Assembly: GCF_010548305.1 (NCBI RefSeq)
Contig: NZ_JAAGLV010000008.1
Location: 1-64,000, forward strand
Reading direction: 5' to 3'
Source: Streptomyces sp. SID13031
Lineage (GTDB): Bacteria > Actinomycetota > Actinomycetes > Propionibacteriales > Kribbellaceae
Length of the DNA: 64,000 nt
Position numbers and translations under genes: made by a program. Of the stretch, positions 16,780 through 25,603 are shown one piece after another; position 1 is the stretch's first letter, and each line of letters begins with the position of its first letter. Under the pieces are notes generated by a model, which was not told the DNA's origin, did not search any database, and saw nothing but the letters and a program-made list of their open reading frames with translations.

Positions 16780-17045
16780 TCAGTCGCGGTTGGTAGTGGC
16801 TCGAATGTGGGCTGTTTCGCCTTGCTTGCCGATCAGGCTCAGGGATTCGACTGAGCTGGTGGGGGTGGAGCCGAACCAGTGGGGGGTGCGGGTGTCGAAT
16901 TCGGCTGCTTCGCCGGGGAGTAGGAGCATGTCGTGTTCGCCCAGGACCAAGCGCAGGGTGCCGTTGAGAACGTAGACCGCCTACGTCATCGCCCGCGGCC
17001 CGCGCCGGTCGCCGGGCTCGGAGAAGTCCGCAGTACCGCCCGATG
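16780..17045 (-). pseudogene. Cupin-domain remnant with in-frame stop
   Basis: On the reverse strand the frame ending at the TGA at 16780-16782 reads AVYVLNGTLRLVLGEHDMLL, then PGEAAEFDTRTPHWFG, a typical cupin barrel of the XRE-cupin type. Immediately upstream the frame is broken by a TAG near 16980, and before that continues as GGTADFSEPGDRRGPRAMT, again cupin-like. No helix-turn-helix part or start is left. It is the 3' end of a dead gene that probably encoded a small-molecule-sensing regulator. Confidence 0.6.
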
Positions 17046-17168
17046 AACAACACGCGATACACGCTGAGCCACTTTGACGGGCTGCGCACAGTTGGGCACG
17101 CTGTGTGCGGGACGCCTCGGATCCGCACCGCCCAGCCGGATCGAGGTGATACGCCGGAGGTACCTGAG

Positions 17169-18476
17169 ATGGTTCTTCGCACAGTCCGATTGCTCAGTGC
17201 CGCCCTACTCGCGATGGTCTGCGCAGTAGGGACAGCACAAGCGAGTCCGGCCGCCGATCCACCGACCGGGGCGGTGATCTTGGTGAGCGTGCCCAACGGA
17301 CGGGTCGCCGACCTGGACGGGGGCGGGGTCGACGAGGGCCACAAGCTCCAGGAGTGGCCCGCGAACGGGACTACCGCTCAGCAGTGGCAGGTAGTGCGAG
17401 AAGGAGACCGCTACAAGATCAAGCTCGCCTCCAACCAGGCCTGGTGCCTGTCCCGCGATCAGGCGAGAGCGGTACTGCGCAGCTGTGGTAACGCCTTGTC
17501 CGCTTGGGATTTCGAGGATCTCGGGGGTCGCTACCGGATCAAGCATCCGTCCGGTGGCTACCTGCACGTCGTTACGACCAGCCCGTCCAACGGGCGCGAG
17601 TTGGTCGTGAACGACGACTCGGGAGCCGGTGCCGAGTGGTATCTCAACGGGCTCGACGTCCCGCGCCGGGCGATGCCGGCGGACCCCCGGCTCGACCAGG
17701 TCACCTTCCTGGCCGCGCACAACGCGATGGCCAACACGGACGAGGGGTTCTGGGGCCGGTTCCCCAACCAGTCGTACCGGTTGAAGGACCAGCTGACCCA
17801 GGGGGTGCGCGGTCTGCAGATCGATGCCTACGCGTACCAAGGTGACGTCCGGATGTGCCACGGCAGTTGCTGGGGCAACGAGCGCACGCTGACGGCGGGC
17901 CTGCAGGACGTGGTCGACTTCCTCAACGCCAATCGCGACGCGGTCGTCACGTTGTTCATCGAGGACTACACCAGCGTCGAGGAACTGCGCACGGTCGTTG
18001 CCCGCGTCAACGGGTTCGCCGATCGCGTCTTCAACCCCGGCCAGGCCGGCGTCCGGCAGAACGGCTGGCCGCGCGTCTCCGAGCTGGTCGCCCAGAACCG
18101 CCGTCTGCTGGTCTTCTCGCAGCGCTCCGGTCGCGACTCGTACGGCGTGATGTTCGACCGGGACTGGACCGCCGAGAACTACTGGTCACTCGGCTCGGGC
18201 GGCGGTGACGTCCAGTGCTACAGCCGTTGGGACGAGGTGCCGCTCGCCAAGGAGGAGCCCGGCTTCCGTCGCCTGTACTCGATGAACCACTACCGCGACA
18301 TCCCGTCTGAGGGCTCGGCCACCGCCGACAACGGCACCAAGCTCAGCGACCGCGTACGCCGTGTCTGCGGCCCCGTCGCCGGCCGCAAACCCAACTACGT
18401 CGCCCTCGACTTCTACCAGAAGCCCGAAGGCGGCGCCGTCCGCAACCTGATCGCCGACCTCAACACCTACTGGTAG
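17169..18476 (+). CDS. Secreted PI-PLC X-domain protein with ricin-type lectin domain
   Basis: A 435-residue exported protein. Residues 1-25 are a signal peptide (basic VLRTVR, then a hydrophobic core and AQA-S). Residues about 34-160 are a ricin-type beta-trefoil (repeats of QQWQV and LSAWDFEDL). From about 175 it is a phosphatidylinositol-specific phospholipase C X-domain, with His184 (FLAAHNAM) and His231 (MCHG) as catalytic histidines and the QIDAY strand between. It probably cleaves phosphoinositides or glycosyl-PI in the environment. The start is ATG 17169, with GGAGG eight bases upstream; the longer frame from 17043 lacks a ribosome site and would bury the signal peptide. Confidence 0.8.
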   Translation: MVLRTVRLLSAALLAMVCAVGTAQASPAADPPTGAVILVSVPNGRVADLDGGGVDEGHKLQEWPANGTTAQQWQVVREGDRYKIKLASNQAWCLSRDQARAVLRSCGNALSAWDFEDLGGRYRIKHPSGGYLHVVTTSPSNGRELVVNDDSGAGAEWYLNGLDVPRRAMPADPRLDQVTFLAAHNAMANTDEGFWGRFPNQSYRLKDQLTQGVRGLQIDAYAYQGDVRMCHGSCWGNERTLTAGLQDVVDFLNANRDAVVTLFIEDYTSVEELRTVVARVNGFADRVFNPGQAGVRQNGWPRVSELVAQNRRLLVFSQRSGRDSYGVMFDRDWTAENYWSLGSGGGDVQCYSRWDEVPLAKEEPGFRRLYSMNHYRDIPSEGSATADNGTKLSDRVRRVCGPVAGRKPNYVALDFYQKPEGGAVRNLIADLNTYW

Positions 18477-18484
18477 CGGCTCTC

Positions 18485-18517
18485 CAGCTATGCGGACGTA
18501 CATCGTCCGCATAGCTG
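18485..18517. terminator. 13-bp perfect inverted repeat after the PI-PLC gene
   Basis: CAGCTATGCGGAC (18485-18497) and GTCCGCATAGCTG (18505-18517) are exact inverted copies around a seven-base loop. It begins nine bases after the PI-PLC stop and ends 16 bases before the VOC gene start, with no T-run. It may act as a terminator, or as an operator for the VOC gene. Confidence 0.55.
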
Positions 18518-18532
18518 GGTACCGTGCAAGGC

Positions 18533-18889
18533 ATGGCTATTGGACGATTTCCGAGTGTTGTTCTCGACTGCGCGGATCCGGTCGCGCTCGCGGAGTTCTA
18601 TGGTGCGCTGTTCGATTGGGAGGTGAAGGCCTCTCCGGAGTGGGGCGAGGTGCGGGCGGACTATGGGCAATGCATCTGCTTCCAGCCCGTCGAGGGCTAC
18701 CGGCCGCCCGCATGGCCGGGGCAGGACGTACCGCAGCAGATGCACCTCGACGTGATGGTCGAAGACCTCGACACCGCGGAGGCAGCTGTGCTCGAGCTCG
18801 GCGCGACCAAACCCGACCACCAACCCGGTACGACGTTCCGCGTGTACCTCGACCCGGCCGGGCACCCCTTCTGCTTCTGCGTCGACTAG
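18533..18889 (+). CDS. VOC-superfamily (glyoxalase-fold) protein
   Basis: A 118-residue glyoxalase/bleomycin-resistance fold protein: FPSVVLDCADPVALAEFYGA at the N-terminus, the middle MHLDVMVEDLDTAEAAVLELGA, and a C-terminal VYLDPAGHPFCFC. This single beta-alpha-beta-beta-beta module pair is common in actinobacteria; metal and substrate are unknown. The ATG at 18533 is used; an in-frame GTG at 18524 is possible. It is convergent with the AlkZ-like gene that follows. Confidence 0.75.
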   Translation: MAIGRFPSVVLDCADPVALAEFYGALFDWEVKASPEWGEVRADYGQCICFQPVEGYRPPAWPGQDVPQQMHLDVMVEDLDTAEAAVLELGATKPDHQPGTTFRVYLDPAGHPFCFCVD

Positions 18890-20016
18890 CCGGCCAGCAG
18901 GCGCGTGTCTCCTGCCGGGAGGCTTGACCACCAGCGGTTGTAGCGCGTGTAGACGCCGGGCTCGCGGTCGGCCAGGAAGGTGACGAGCGCTTCGGCCTCG
19001 GCGGCTAAGGCCTTCCAGACCTTGGCCGGTAGCGGGCGGAAGGCCGTCGCCTCGATGCCGTCGGGGGTCGGGCGCCAGAGGCCGGCGACGTGGCCGTCGA
19101 CCAGAAGCGTGGGCAGGACGTCGCCGTTGGTGCGGGTAACGACGGACTTGTACTCCGCGGGCACGATCCGCGAGCGATCGTCGTACGCGAGCAGCGTGCT
19201 GTCCCACATCGCCATCAGGCGCGGGGGAGCAGGCGTGTTGGCCGGCGGCCGTGGCGCATCCGGTACGTCGTACAGGTCCTTGCCGTCGGGTCCTTGGAGG
19301 ACCGTGAGCCTGTCCCGCAGCGACTCGACGGCGTCGCGGGCCCGGGCTCGCTGGACCGAGGCGAACTGGGCGATGTCGGGGATCGACGCCGGCCCGAAGC
19401 CTTCGAGATAGCGCCAGACGAGCGACTCCAGCGCGGTCGCGGCGTGCTCGGCGGAGTACAGGCCGGGGAGACGGGCCGCGGCGACGTACGCCGGCCGCTG
19501 GCCGAACGACCAAGGGCCGCCGGTCGGGGCGTGGAACATGGGCGCGAAGCTGCGGATGCCCCACCACGCGTCCTTGCCGGGGATCTCGCTGTGCTCGCCG
19601 ATCCACCCCTCGATCTGCGCGTTGCTGCGTGGCTCCGCGAGGAACTCCAGCAACCCCGGGACCAGCTCGTGCGCCTGTTCAAGCGTCAACCCACCGGCGC
19701 GCTCTTTGGGAAGCCGGGTCCGCAACGTCGGCTGCATCGCGACGTGCATCGGCAGGTGGTCGTCCAGATGCACCGTATGCAAGGTGAAACGCATCAGCGT
19801 CGCCTTCACCAGCTGCCCTTCGGCGAAGGCGGTGTCCAGCTCGACCGGATCGAAGTCGATCAGCCGGTTCCACAGCGCGATGTACGGCGACGCCGGGTGC
19901 TGCGCCTGGATCGCGACGATCCGCCGCGTTCCCTCGACAGCACCGACCGCCTCCCGCTCGAGCAGCAACTGTCGGGCCAGCGTCGCCCGGTTGAGTTCTT
20001 GGGCAGTGATTCTCAT
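18886..20016 (-). CDS. Winged-helix DNA-binding protein, AlkZ/YcaQ-like (HTH_42)
   Basis: A 376-residue protein of the HTH_42 family, which includes the DNA glycosylases AlkZ and YcaQ that remove bulky or crosslinked bases. It has the typical opening LNRATLARQLLLER, then IVAIQAQHPASPYIALWNRL, and the C-terminal AMWDSTLLAYDDRSRIVP motif. A catalytic QxQ-like signature is reduced here to IQAQ. The start is the ATG at 20016. A diverged paralogue sits at 59.7-60.8 kb. The gene overlaps the VOC stop by four bases on the opposite strand. Confidence 0.8.
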   Translation of the reverse strand: MRITAQELNRATLARQLLLEREAVGAVEGTRRIVAIQAQHPASPYIALWNRLIDFDPVELDTAFAEGQLVKATLMRFTLHTVHLDDHLPMHVAMQPTLRTRLPKERAGGLTLEQAHELVPGLLEFLAEPRSNAQIEGWIGEHSEIPGKDAWWGIRSFAPMFHAPTGGPWSFGQRPAYVAAARLPGLYSAEHAATALESLVWRYLEGFGPASIPDIAQFASVQRARARDAVESLRDRLTVLQGPDGKDLYDVPDAPRPPANTPAPPRLMAMWDSTLLAYDDRSRIVPAEYKSVVTRTNGDVLPTLLVDGHVAGLWRPTPDGIEATAFRPLPAKVWKALAAEAEALVTFLADREPGVYTRYNRWWSSLPAGDTRLLAG

Positions 20017-20029
20017 CGAGTGGATTCGC

Positions 20030-21286
20030 TCATGCCGGTGGGAGGTCTGCCGCGATGGCGAGCAGGCGATCCAGTACCGACCCGCCGGACGCGCGACCGC
20101 CGTCGTGCTCCCACTCGTTGGTGACCCAAGCCTTGAGGTTGCCGATTCGCGCGGCCGTCTCCAGGGACAGCCCGGCGTCGACGTACATGTCGTCATGCCA
20201 GACGGCGGCTGCCACGGGGACACGGTTGGCCTGCAGTCGCGGTACGTCGTACAGGGGAGTCCAGTCGGTCGCCGTGGCGAGCAGGTCGGCCGCCTCCTTG
20301 AAAGGGCGCAGCAACGCGGTCTCCTCGAGCATCCAGGGGTAGATCATCTCGCCGGTGAACAGCAGCGGCGAGCCGTCGCCGTCGAACTCCGAAGGGCGCA
20401 GCCGCGAGGCGGACCAGTTGGTCGGGCGCTCATCCTGCCCGTAGATGCTCTCGTGCAGCACTGTGAAGATCGGGTTGAGGAGCGTGCGGTTCATGACGCT
20501 GTAGAGGAAGTCGGCGGCCAGTTCGCCGTCGTCCCAGGCCTCGTCGATCAGCCAGTGCAAGGTTTCGGCGTGGTCGCCCATGCCGAGTCCGAGGCCGAGC
20601 AACTGGAACCGCCGGACGGTCAGCGGGTCGCCATCAGGGAGCCGTACGTCGTTGTCGCGCAGGTGATCCGCGATCCGGCGTACCCGCTCGACGTCCTCGG
20701 GGTAGCGCTGGTAGTACGTCTCCACCTTGGCGCGCACTCGCGGATATGTGCGGCTGTAGACGTCGTCGGCCGTCGTGTCGAGGCCGGGCAGGCCGCCCAT
20801 GATCAGGCAGGTCTTGAGCCCTTCGGGTGCGAGCGAGAGGTAGGTCAGCGTGATGAAGCCGCCGTAGCTCGTACCGAGGGTGGTCCACGGCTTGTCGGGG
20901 CTGAGCTGTGCCCGGATGAGCTCTGCGTCCCGCACGATCGAGTCGGCGCGGAAGTGGCGCAGGTACGCCGCCAGGTCGGCTGGCGCGAGTCTGGACGCAG
21001 TACGGGCTGTCACCGGAGTACTGCGTCCTGTGCCGCGCTGGTCGAGCAGGAGCACCCGGTAGTCCTGGGTGGCCCGGCCGAGCCAGCCACTGGCCGACAT
21101 GGGCCGAGGGGAGGCGCCGCCTGGACCGCCTTGTAGGTATACGAGCCAGGGGAGATCAGCATCGACCTTGGTCGCGGCAACAGCCTCACGAGCCAGTACT
21201 TCGATGGTCGGCCCGTCCGGTTGCGAGTGGTCGAGCGGAACGGTGAACACGTGATCGGTGACAACAAGTCCAGGAAGTCTCGGCAC
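20030..21286 (-). CDS. S33 alpha/beta-hydrolase, proline iminopeptidase-like
   Basis: A 418-residue alpha/beta hydrolase close to the proline iminopeptidases. It shows the oxyanion loop LQGGPGG, DQRGTGRS, the nucleophile elbow GTSYGG and, near the C-terminus, EWEHDGG carrying the probable catalytic His. Family members release N-terminal proline or cleave small amides or esters. The start is GTG 21286, with GGAGAA upstream; a longer frame to 21469 has no ribosome site and would run into exonuclease III. The gene is divergent from exonuclease III and just downstream in direction of the AlkZ-like gene. Confidence 0.85.
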   Translation of the reverse strand: MPRLPGLVVTDHVFTVPLDHSQPDGPTIEVLAREAVAATKVDADLPWLVYLQGGPGGASPRPMSASGWLGRATQDYRVLLLDQRGTGRSTPVTARTASRLAPADLAAYLRHFRADSIVRDAELIRAQLSPDKPWTTLGTSYGGFITLTYLSLAPEGLKTCLIMGGLPGLDTTADDVYSRTYPRVRAKVETYYQRYPEDVERVRRIADHLRDNDVRLPDGDPLTVRRFQLLGLGLGMGDHAETLHWLIDEAWDDGELAADFLYSVMNRTLLNPIFTVLHESIYGQDERPTNWSASRLRPSEFDGDGSPLLFTGEMIYPWMLEETALLRPFKEAADLLATATDWTPLYDVPRLQANRVPVAAAVWHDDMYVDAGLSLETAARIGNLKAWVTNEWEHDGGRASGGSVLDRLLAIAADLPPA

Positions 21287-21341
21287 CGACCCATTCTCCC
21301 AGCCGCCTGAGGTCAGCCGGTCAGCGGCTAACGTAGGGCGG

Positions 21342-22220
21342 GTGCGAGTAGCCACCTGGAACGTCAATTCAGTGAAGCAGCGGATGCCGAGGTTGTTGGA
21401 CTGGCTGGACGAACGGCAACCGGACGTCGTCTGCCTGCAGGAGACCAAGCTGGCCGACGACGCATTCACGAAGCTGCTCGGTGACGAGCTGTCCGGCCGC
21501 GGGTACGAGACCGCCGTCTACGGCCAGGCGCAGTGGAACGGTGTTGCGCTGCTGTCCAAGGTCGGGCTCGAGGACGTCGTCACCGGAGTCGCCGGGGCGC
21601 CGGGCTTCCCCGACCCGGAGGCGCGAGCCATCGCCGCGACGTGTGGAGGGATCAGGATCCACTCGCTGTACGTGCCGAACGGGCGCGAGCCGGACTCGGA
21701 CCACTACCAGTACAAGCTGGCCTGGCTCGCCGCGTTGCGGGACGTCGTCGTCGCCGCCGGCCCGGCCGAGCAGATCGTCTGCGGTGACATGAACATCGCG
21801 CCGACCGATGCCGACGTCTTCGACCCGGCGGCGTTCGCCGGGTCGACCCATGTGACCGCGCCGGAGCGGCAGGCGCTCGCCGACCTGATGGCGACCGGGC
21901 TGCACGACGTCGTCCGCGATCGCTGGCCGACCGAGCGGGTGTTCAGCTACTGGGACTACCGTGCCGGTATGTTCCACCAGGACCTCGGGATGCGGATCGA
22001 CCTGATGCTCGCGTCCAGCCCGGTGGCCGAGCGGGTGAAGGCGGCCTGGATCGACCGGAAGGCGCGCAAGGGCACCGGCCCGAGCGACCATGCACCGGTG
22101 ATGATCGACCTGGACACCGCGCCCGACGGCGATATCGGTCCGGTCGTACCACCGCCGTCGGCGCCGCGTGGTGCGCGTGGCGCGAAGAAGACGACCCCCA
22201 AGCTCCCGCAGAATCGCTGA
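21342..22220 (+). CDS. xthA: Exodeoxyribonuclease III (AP endonuclease)
   Basis: A 292-residue exonuclease III of the EEP fold, which cuts DNA at abasic sites and trims 3' blocking groups in base excision repair. Motifs are VATWNVNSVKQR near the start, QETKL, SLYVPNGREP, GDMNIAP, GMRIDLML and SDHAPVMIDL, so all catalytic residues (Asn, Glu, Asp, His) are present. The GTG at 21342 is used with a GGGCGG site; the earlier ATG at 21258 adds a proline-rich extension. It is followed immediately by a lipoprotein gene, so the two probably share a transcript. Confidence 0.92.
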   Translation: MRVATWNVNSVKQRMPRLLDWLDERQPDVVCLQETKLADDAFTKLLGDELSGRGYETAVYGQAQWNGVALLSKVGLEDVVTGVAGAPGFPDPEARAIAATCGGIRIHSLYVPNGREPDSDHYQYKLAWLAALRDVVVAAGPAEQIVCGDMNIAPTDADVFDPAAFAGSTHVTAPERQALADLMATGLHDVVRDRWPTERVFSYWDYRAGMFHQDLGMRIDLMLASSPVAERVKAAWIDRKARKGTGPSDHAPVMIDLDTAPDGDIGPVVPPPSAPRGARGAKKTTPKLPQNR

Positions 22221-23387
22221 ATGAACGGCCTCCGCCTGGCCGCGCTCGTCAGCGCGCTCGTACTCGTGATCTCGGGCTGCACCGATGACAAGGCTGCGCC
22301 GCCGCCACCGAAGCCGGTGGTGTGGACCAAGGTCGAGTTGCCGGCCGAGCCCGTCGTACTGACCGGGCACGGCGATCAGTTGCTGATCGGGCTGCGTGAT
22401 CGCGGTGCGAAGGTCGTGCCGAGATTGCTGCTCCAGCAGGCGGACGGCAGTCGGCAGGAGATTCGGGTGGCGGCCAAGAGTCCGTACGCCTTCGAGGCGG
22501 TCTGGCACTCGATCGCGTACGACGGTGAGCGGTTGCTCGCGCTGGGTGGTGCTGCGGGTGGGGCGCACTCCAACATCCGCTGGACGGTGTGGAGCGGCTC
22601 GGCCAAGAGGTTGACGGAGTACCCACAGGAGTTCGACACGTTCGGGGGGCAGGCTGCGGGGCCGTTGTACTCGGCGATCATCACGCCCGCCGGTGAGGCG
22701 CTGGCTGGTGCGTGGGGGAGTGCGCAGACCGGTCTGGATGGCGCCGTCTGGTTGCCGGTGTCCAGCACCAAGTGGGTGCGGCAGTCGTCGGCGAAGACTC
22801 CGCTGGAGAGCGTGCCGTCGCTGCTGCTCAGCCCGGGCTACGGCGTCGCTGTCGGCAACGGAATCCTGCTGACCGGCTCGCAGACGCGGCTCGCTCCGAA
22901 CGTCGTCAAGGAGGAGGCGGTGATGTGGCGATCGACCAGCATCAACCAGGGGTGGAGCCGGATCGAGCTTCCGGAGCTCGGGGAGCGTAGTCAGGGCAAC
23001 TCGCTGTCCTGTACGACGCCGGCGTCCTGCACGATCGCCGGGTTCGCCGACGGCAAACTCGCGCTCTGGCAGCTCGACGGGAATCAGGGCAAGCGGCTGC
23101 ACAACGTGCCGCCGATCGCGGTCGGCGACAACGCCAAGCTGCCGCCACCGGTCGACGACGGTGGGCACCTCTACCAGGTCGTTGCGGAAGGCAACAAGGT
23201 GAAGGTGGTCAGTGGCCACGGCGACAGCTGGACGGTGCAGGAATCTATCGGACAGGAGTCGGCCGGGCAGGAGTCGAGCGGGCCGGCAGGCGTCGTGACG
23301 GATGCCACCCTGGTCGGCAAGACGCTCTACCTGATCGCCGGTCCGGCCGGCCAGCCCGCGTCCCTCTGGAAAACCACGCTCAGCTGA
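22221..23387 (+). CDS. Putative lipoprotein with beta-propeller-like C-terminal part
   Basis: A 388-residue protein with a lipoprotein signal: hydrophobic LAALVSALVLVI then the lipobox ISGC (Cys20), followed by an acidic TDDKA and a proline-rich linker. The mature part is rich in beta strands and WTVWSGS-type repeats, suggesting a propeller. I do not recognise a named family. The gene abuts the exonuclease III stop and runs convergent into the DinB-like gene with an eight-base overlap. The product should be anchored outside the membrane. Confidence 0.75.
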   Translation: MNGLRLAALVSALVLVISGCTDDKAAPPPPKPVVWTKVELPAEPVVLTGHGDQLLIGLRDRGAKVVPRLLLQQADGSRQEIRVAAKSPYAFEAVWHSIAYDGERLLALGGAAGGAHSNIRWTVWSGSAKRLTEYPQEFDTFGGQAAGPLYSAIITPAGEALAGAWGSAQTGLDGAVWLPVSSTKWVRQSSAKTPLESVPSLLLSPGYGVAVGNGILLTGSQTRLAPNVVKEEAVMWRSTSINQGWSRIELPELGERSQGNSLSCTTPASCTIAGFADGKLALWQLDGNQGKRLHNVPPIAVGDNAKLPPPVDDGGHLYQVVAEGNKVKVVSGHGDSWTVQESIGQESAGQESSGPAGVVTDATLVGKTLYLIAGPAGQPASLWKTTLS

Positions 23388-23880
23388 GCAGGCCCCGGAC
23401 GTACGCGGCTTGGCCGGCGTGTTGGAGGTCGTCGGCCAGGACGCTGATCAGGCGCACGCCGAGGGTCACCGGCGGGTCCCAGCGCTTGTCGACGACTCGG
23501 TCCAGGTCGTCGTCGGTCAGGCCCTTCAGGTACTCGAGGCTGCGGGCGTGCACCGCGGCGTAGTACCCGAGTAGTTGCTCGCTCGACAGGTGGACCGCGG
23601 CAACGTCGGCGGAAGTGTGTGCGTAGCCCGTGTCGGCGGCGTCGAACGGTAGGCCGAGCCGCTCATGCCAGCCGTCGGCCGTGTGGACCTGCTCATACCC
23701 GCCCGCGTCGGCGAGGTGGTCGTCCTGGATCCGGCTCAGGTGCCAGACGAGCCAGGCGATCGAGTTGCCGGTCTGCCCGGGCCGGGTGGCGAGCACTTTG
23801 TCGTCGAGCCCGTCGGCCGCCTCATGCACGGCCTCCTGGATCCGGCCGAACGCGTCGAGCAGCAGTTCGCTGGTGTTCAT
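23380..23880 (-). CDS. DinB/DUF664-family protein (mycothiol transferase-like)
   Basis: A 166-residue four-helix-bundle protein. The N-terminal LLLDAFGRIQEAVHEAADGL, the helix with NSIAWLVWHLSRIQDDHL (His48-x-x-x-x-Asp) and the C-terminal LADDLQHAGQAAYVRGLL give the His-x3-His/Asp pattern of DinB-like thiol-S-transferases using mycothiol. The substrate is unknown. It is divergent from the aldo/keto reductase gene, with about 106 bases between starts. Confidence 0.75.
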   Translation of the reverse strand: MNTSELLLDAFGRIQEAVHEAADGLDDKVLATRPGQTGNSIAWLVWHLSRIQDDHLADAGGYEQVHTADGWHERLGLPFDAADTGYAHTSADVAAVHLSSEQLLGYYAAVHARSLEYLKGLTDDDLDRVVDKRWDPPVTLGVRLISVLADDLQHAGQAAYVRGLLS

Positions 23881-23960
23881 CTTTTCCCCTTCGTCACGCG
23901 GACATCGTCAGGCTACTTGCCGCCTCCGACAATCCGAGCCAGGTCTAGTGTTGTCAGCAC

Positions 23961-23970
23961 AAACCGGTTT
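23961..23970. promoter_or_regulatory. AAACCGGTTT palindrome between divergent DinB-like and aldo/keto reductase genes
   Basis: A perfect ten-base palindrome 17 bases upstream of the reductase start. It could be a small operator; there is no other support. Confidence 0.3.
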
Positions 23971-23986
23971 CGAGCGAGGAGCAGTC

Positions 23987-25018
23987 GTGGAATACCGCAC
24001 TCTGGGCAGCAGTGGCACGGTCGTGTCGACGTATGCGCTGGGCACGATGACGTTCGGCAACGAGACCGACGAGGCCGGCGCGCACGAGCAGCTCGACCGG
24101 TACGTCGAGGCCGGTGGCAATTTCATCGACACGGCCGACGTGTACACGGCCGGCGCCTCGGAGAACATCATCGGCGGCTGGCTGGGCAAGTCGGGCGCGC
24201 GCGACAACGTCGTACTGGCGACCAAGGGGCGCTTCCCGATGGGGGACGGGCCCAACGACATCGGTACTTCGCGGCGGCACCTGCGCAAGGCGCTCGACGC
24301 GTCGCTGACCCGCCTCGGCGTCGACCACGTCGACCTGTACCAGCTGCACGCGTGGGACCCGATCACCCCGCTCCAGGAGAGCCTGAGCTTCCTGGAGGAT
24401 GCAGTACGGGCCGGGAAGATCCTGTACGGCGGCCTGTCCAACTTCACCGGGTGGCAGCTGCAGAAGGCGTGCGACCTGATCGACCGGCGCGGGTGGTCGC
24501 CCCTGGTGACGCTGCAGCCGCAGTACAACCTGCTGGTGCGGGAAATCGAGTGGGAGATCGTCCCGGCCGCGCAGGAGAACGGCCTCGGGCTGCTGCCGTG
24601 GTCGCCGCTCGGTGGTGGCTGGCTGACCGGCAAGTACTCGTTCGACGAGGCGCCGACCGGCGAGACCCGGCTGGGTGAGGACCCGGACCGTGGCGTCGAG
24701 TCCTGGCACCGCCGCAGCCAGAACCAGCGCGTGCGCGACGTCGTGGACGCGGTCCGCGCGATCGCCGAAGCACGCGGCATCTCGATGGCGCAGATCGCGC
24801 TCGCCTGGCTCGTCGACCGCCCGGCGATCACCTCGGTGATCCTCGGCGCCCGCACGATGACGCAGCTCGACGACAACCTCGCCGCGGCCGGCCTGCACCT
24901 CACGCCCGAGGAGACCCAGCGCCTCGACGAGGCGAGCGACCCGGGCGCGGCCGACTACCCGTACGGCGGCCCGGGCGTCGACCAGCGCGACCGACCGATC
25001 GCGGGCGGCCGGGGCTAG
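23987..25018 (+). CDS. Aldo/keto reductase
   Basis: A 343-residue (beta/alpha)8 NADPH-dependent reductase of the AKR superfamily. It shows the opening YRTLGSSGTVVSTYALGTMTFG, FIDTADVYTAGASE with catalytic Asp and Tyr, the catalytic Lys in LATKGRF, and HVDLYQLHAWD with the catalytic His. The C-terminal GARTMTQLDDN is the nicotinamide/phosphate-binding region. The GTG start at 23987 has a GAGGAG site five bases upstream. The substrate is not predictable from sequence. Confidence 0.88.
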   Translation: MEYRTLGSSGTVVSTYALGTMTFGNETDEAGAHEQLDRYVEAGGNFIDTADVYTAGASENIIGGWLGKSGARDNVVLATKGRFPMGDGPNDIGTSRRHLRKALDASLTRLGVDHVDLYQLHAWDPITPLQESLSFLEDAVRAGKILYGGLSNFTGWQLQKACDLIDRRGWSPLVTLQPQYNLLVREIEWEIVPAAQENGLGLLPWSPLGGGWLTGKYSFDEAPTGETRLGEDPDRGVESWHRRSQNQRVRDVVDAVRAIAEARGISMAQIALAWLVDRPAITSVILGARTMTQLDDNLAAAGLHLTPEETQRLDEASDPGAADYPYGGPGVDQRDRPIAGGRG

Positions 25019-25030
25019 TACAGCAGGGCA

Positions 25031-25603
25031 CTAGTTGCTAATGGCCAGGCGGAGAGCGGCGTACGAGGAGACCAGCGCGCGCCGCTCTTCGACCAGCAGC
25101 CGGTCGTCGAGGTTGCAGCCGGCTGCGACCCAGCTGTCGGAGTAGTCCATCGCGTCGACGCGATGAGCGGCCGCTGGTCGTACCGCGTCCTGGTCGGCGC
25201 CGTAGACATACGAATAGAGCTCGACCAGCGCGTCTTCCAGCTGTGCCCGGGTGACGCTGTCGTCGTGCTGATGCGCGCGGTGGATCCGCCACCACTCGAC
25301 CTCGAGCCTCGCCGCCTTGGCCGGATCGAGGTCTTCGGTCTCGGCGACCAGCGCGTAGAAGCGGCGCATGTACGCCCGCGCGCCGTCTGGCTGATTGTCG
25401 GGGAAGGGCGCCCACAACTGGTTGGCCTTGAGGACGTACCAGGCGCCGATGAGCGTTTGCGTCGGACTCATCCCGAACCCGGCGGCGACCAGCCCGACGG
25501 AGCTCCGCAGGAACTTGAGCCAGTCGCGGCGGTAGTACGCCACCCAGGCGTCGGTCTCCCGGTTGCCCACCAGGACGGGATCGAACGAGCGCGGACCCGC
25601 CAT
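25031..25603 (-). CDS. Hypothetical protein coupled to an M50-type peptidase
   Basis: A 190-residue helical protein (W-rich, with LIGAWYVLKANQLWAPFPDN and a C-terminal YSDSWVAAGCN). The start overlaps the stop of the upstream metallopeptidase gene (ATGA), so it should be translated with it. I recognise no family and see no membrane segment. Similar proteins may occur alongside this peptidase in related actinomycetes. Confidence 0.65.
   Translation of the reverse strand: MAGPRSFDPVLVGNRETDAWVAYYRRDWLKFLRSSVGLVAAGFGMSPTQTLIGAWYVLKANQLWAPFPDNQPDGARAYMRRFYALVAETEDLDPAKAARLEVEWWRIHRAHQHDDSVTRAQLEDALVELYSYVYGADQDAVRPAAAHRVDAMDYSDSWVAAGCNLDDRLLVEERRALVSSYAALRLAISN

Noticed and set aside
21369-23219. 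616-codon reverse frame over exonuclease III and the lipoprotein gene
   Set aside because: Both forward genes have strong family or signal-peptide evidence; the reverse frame is rich in Arg, His and Pro.
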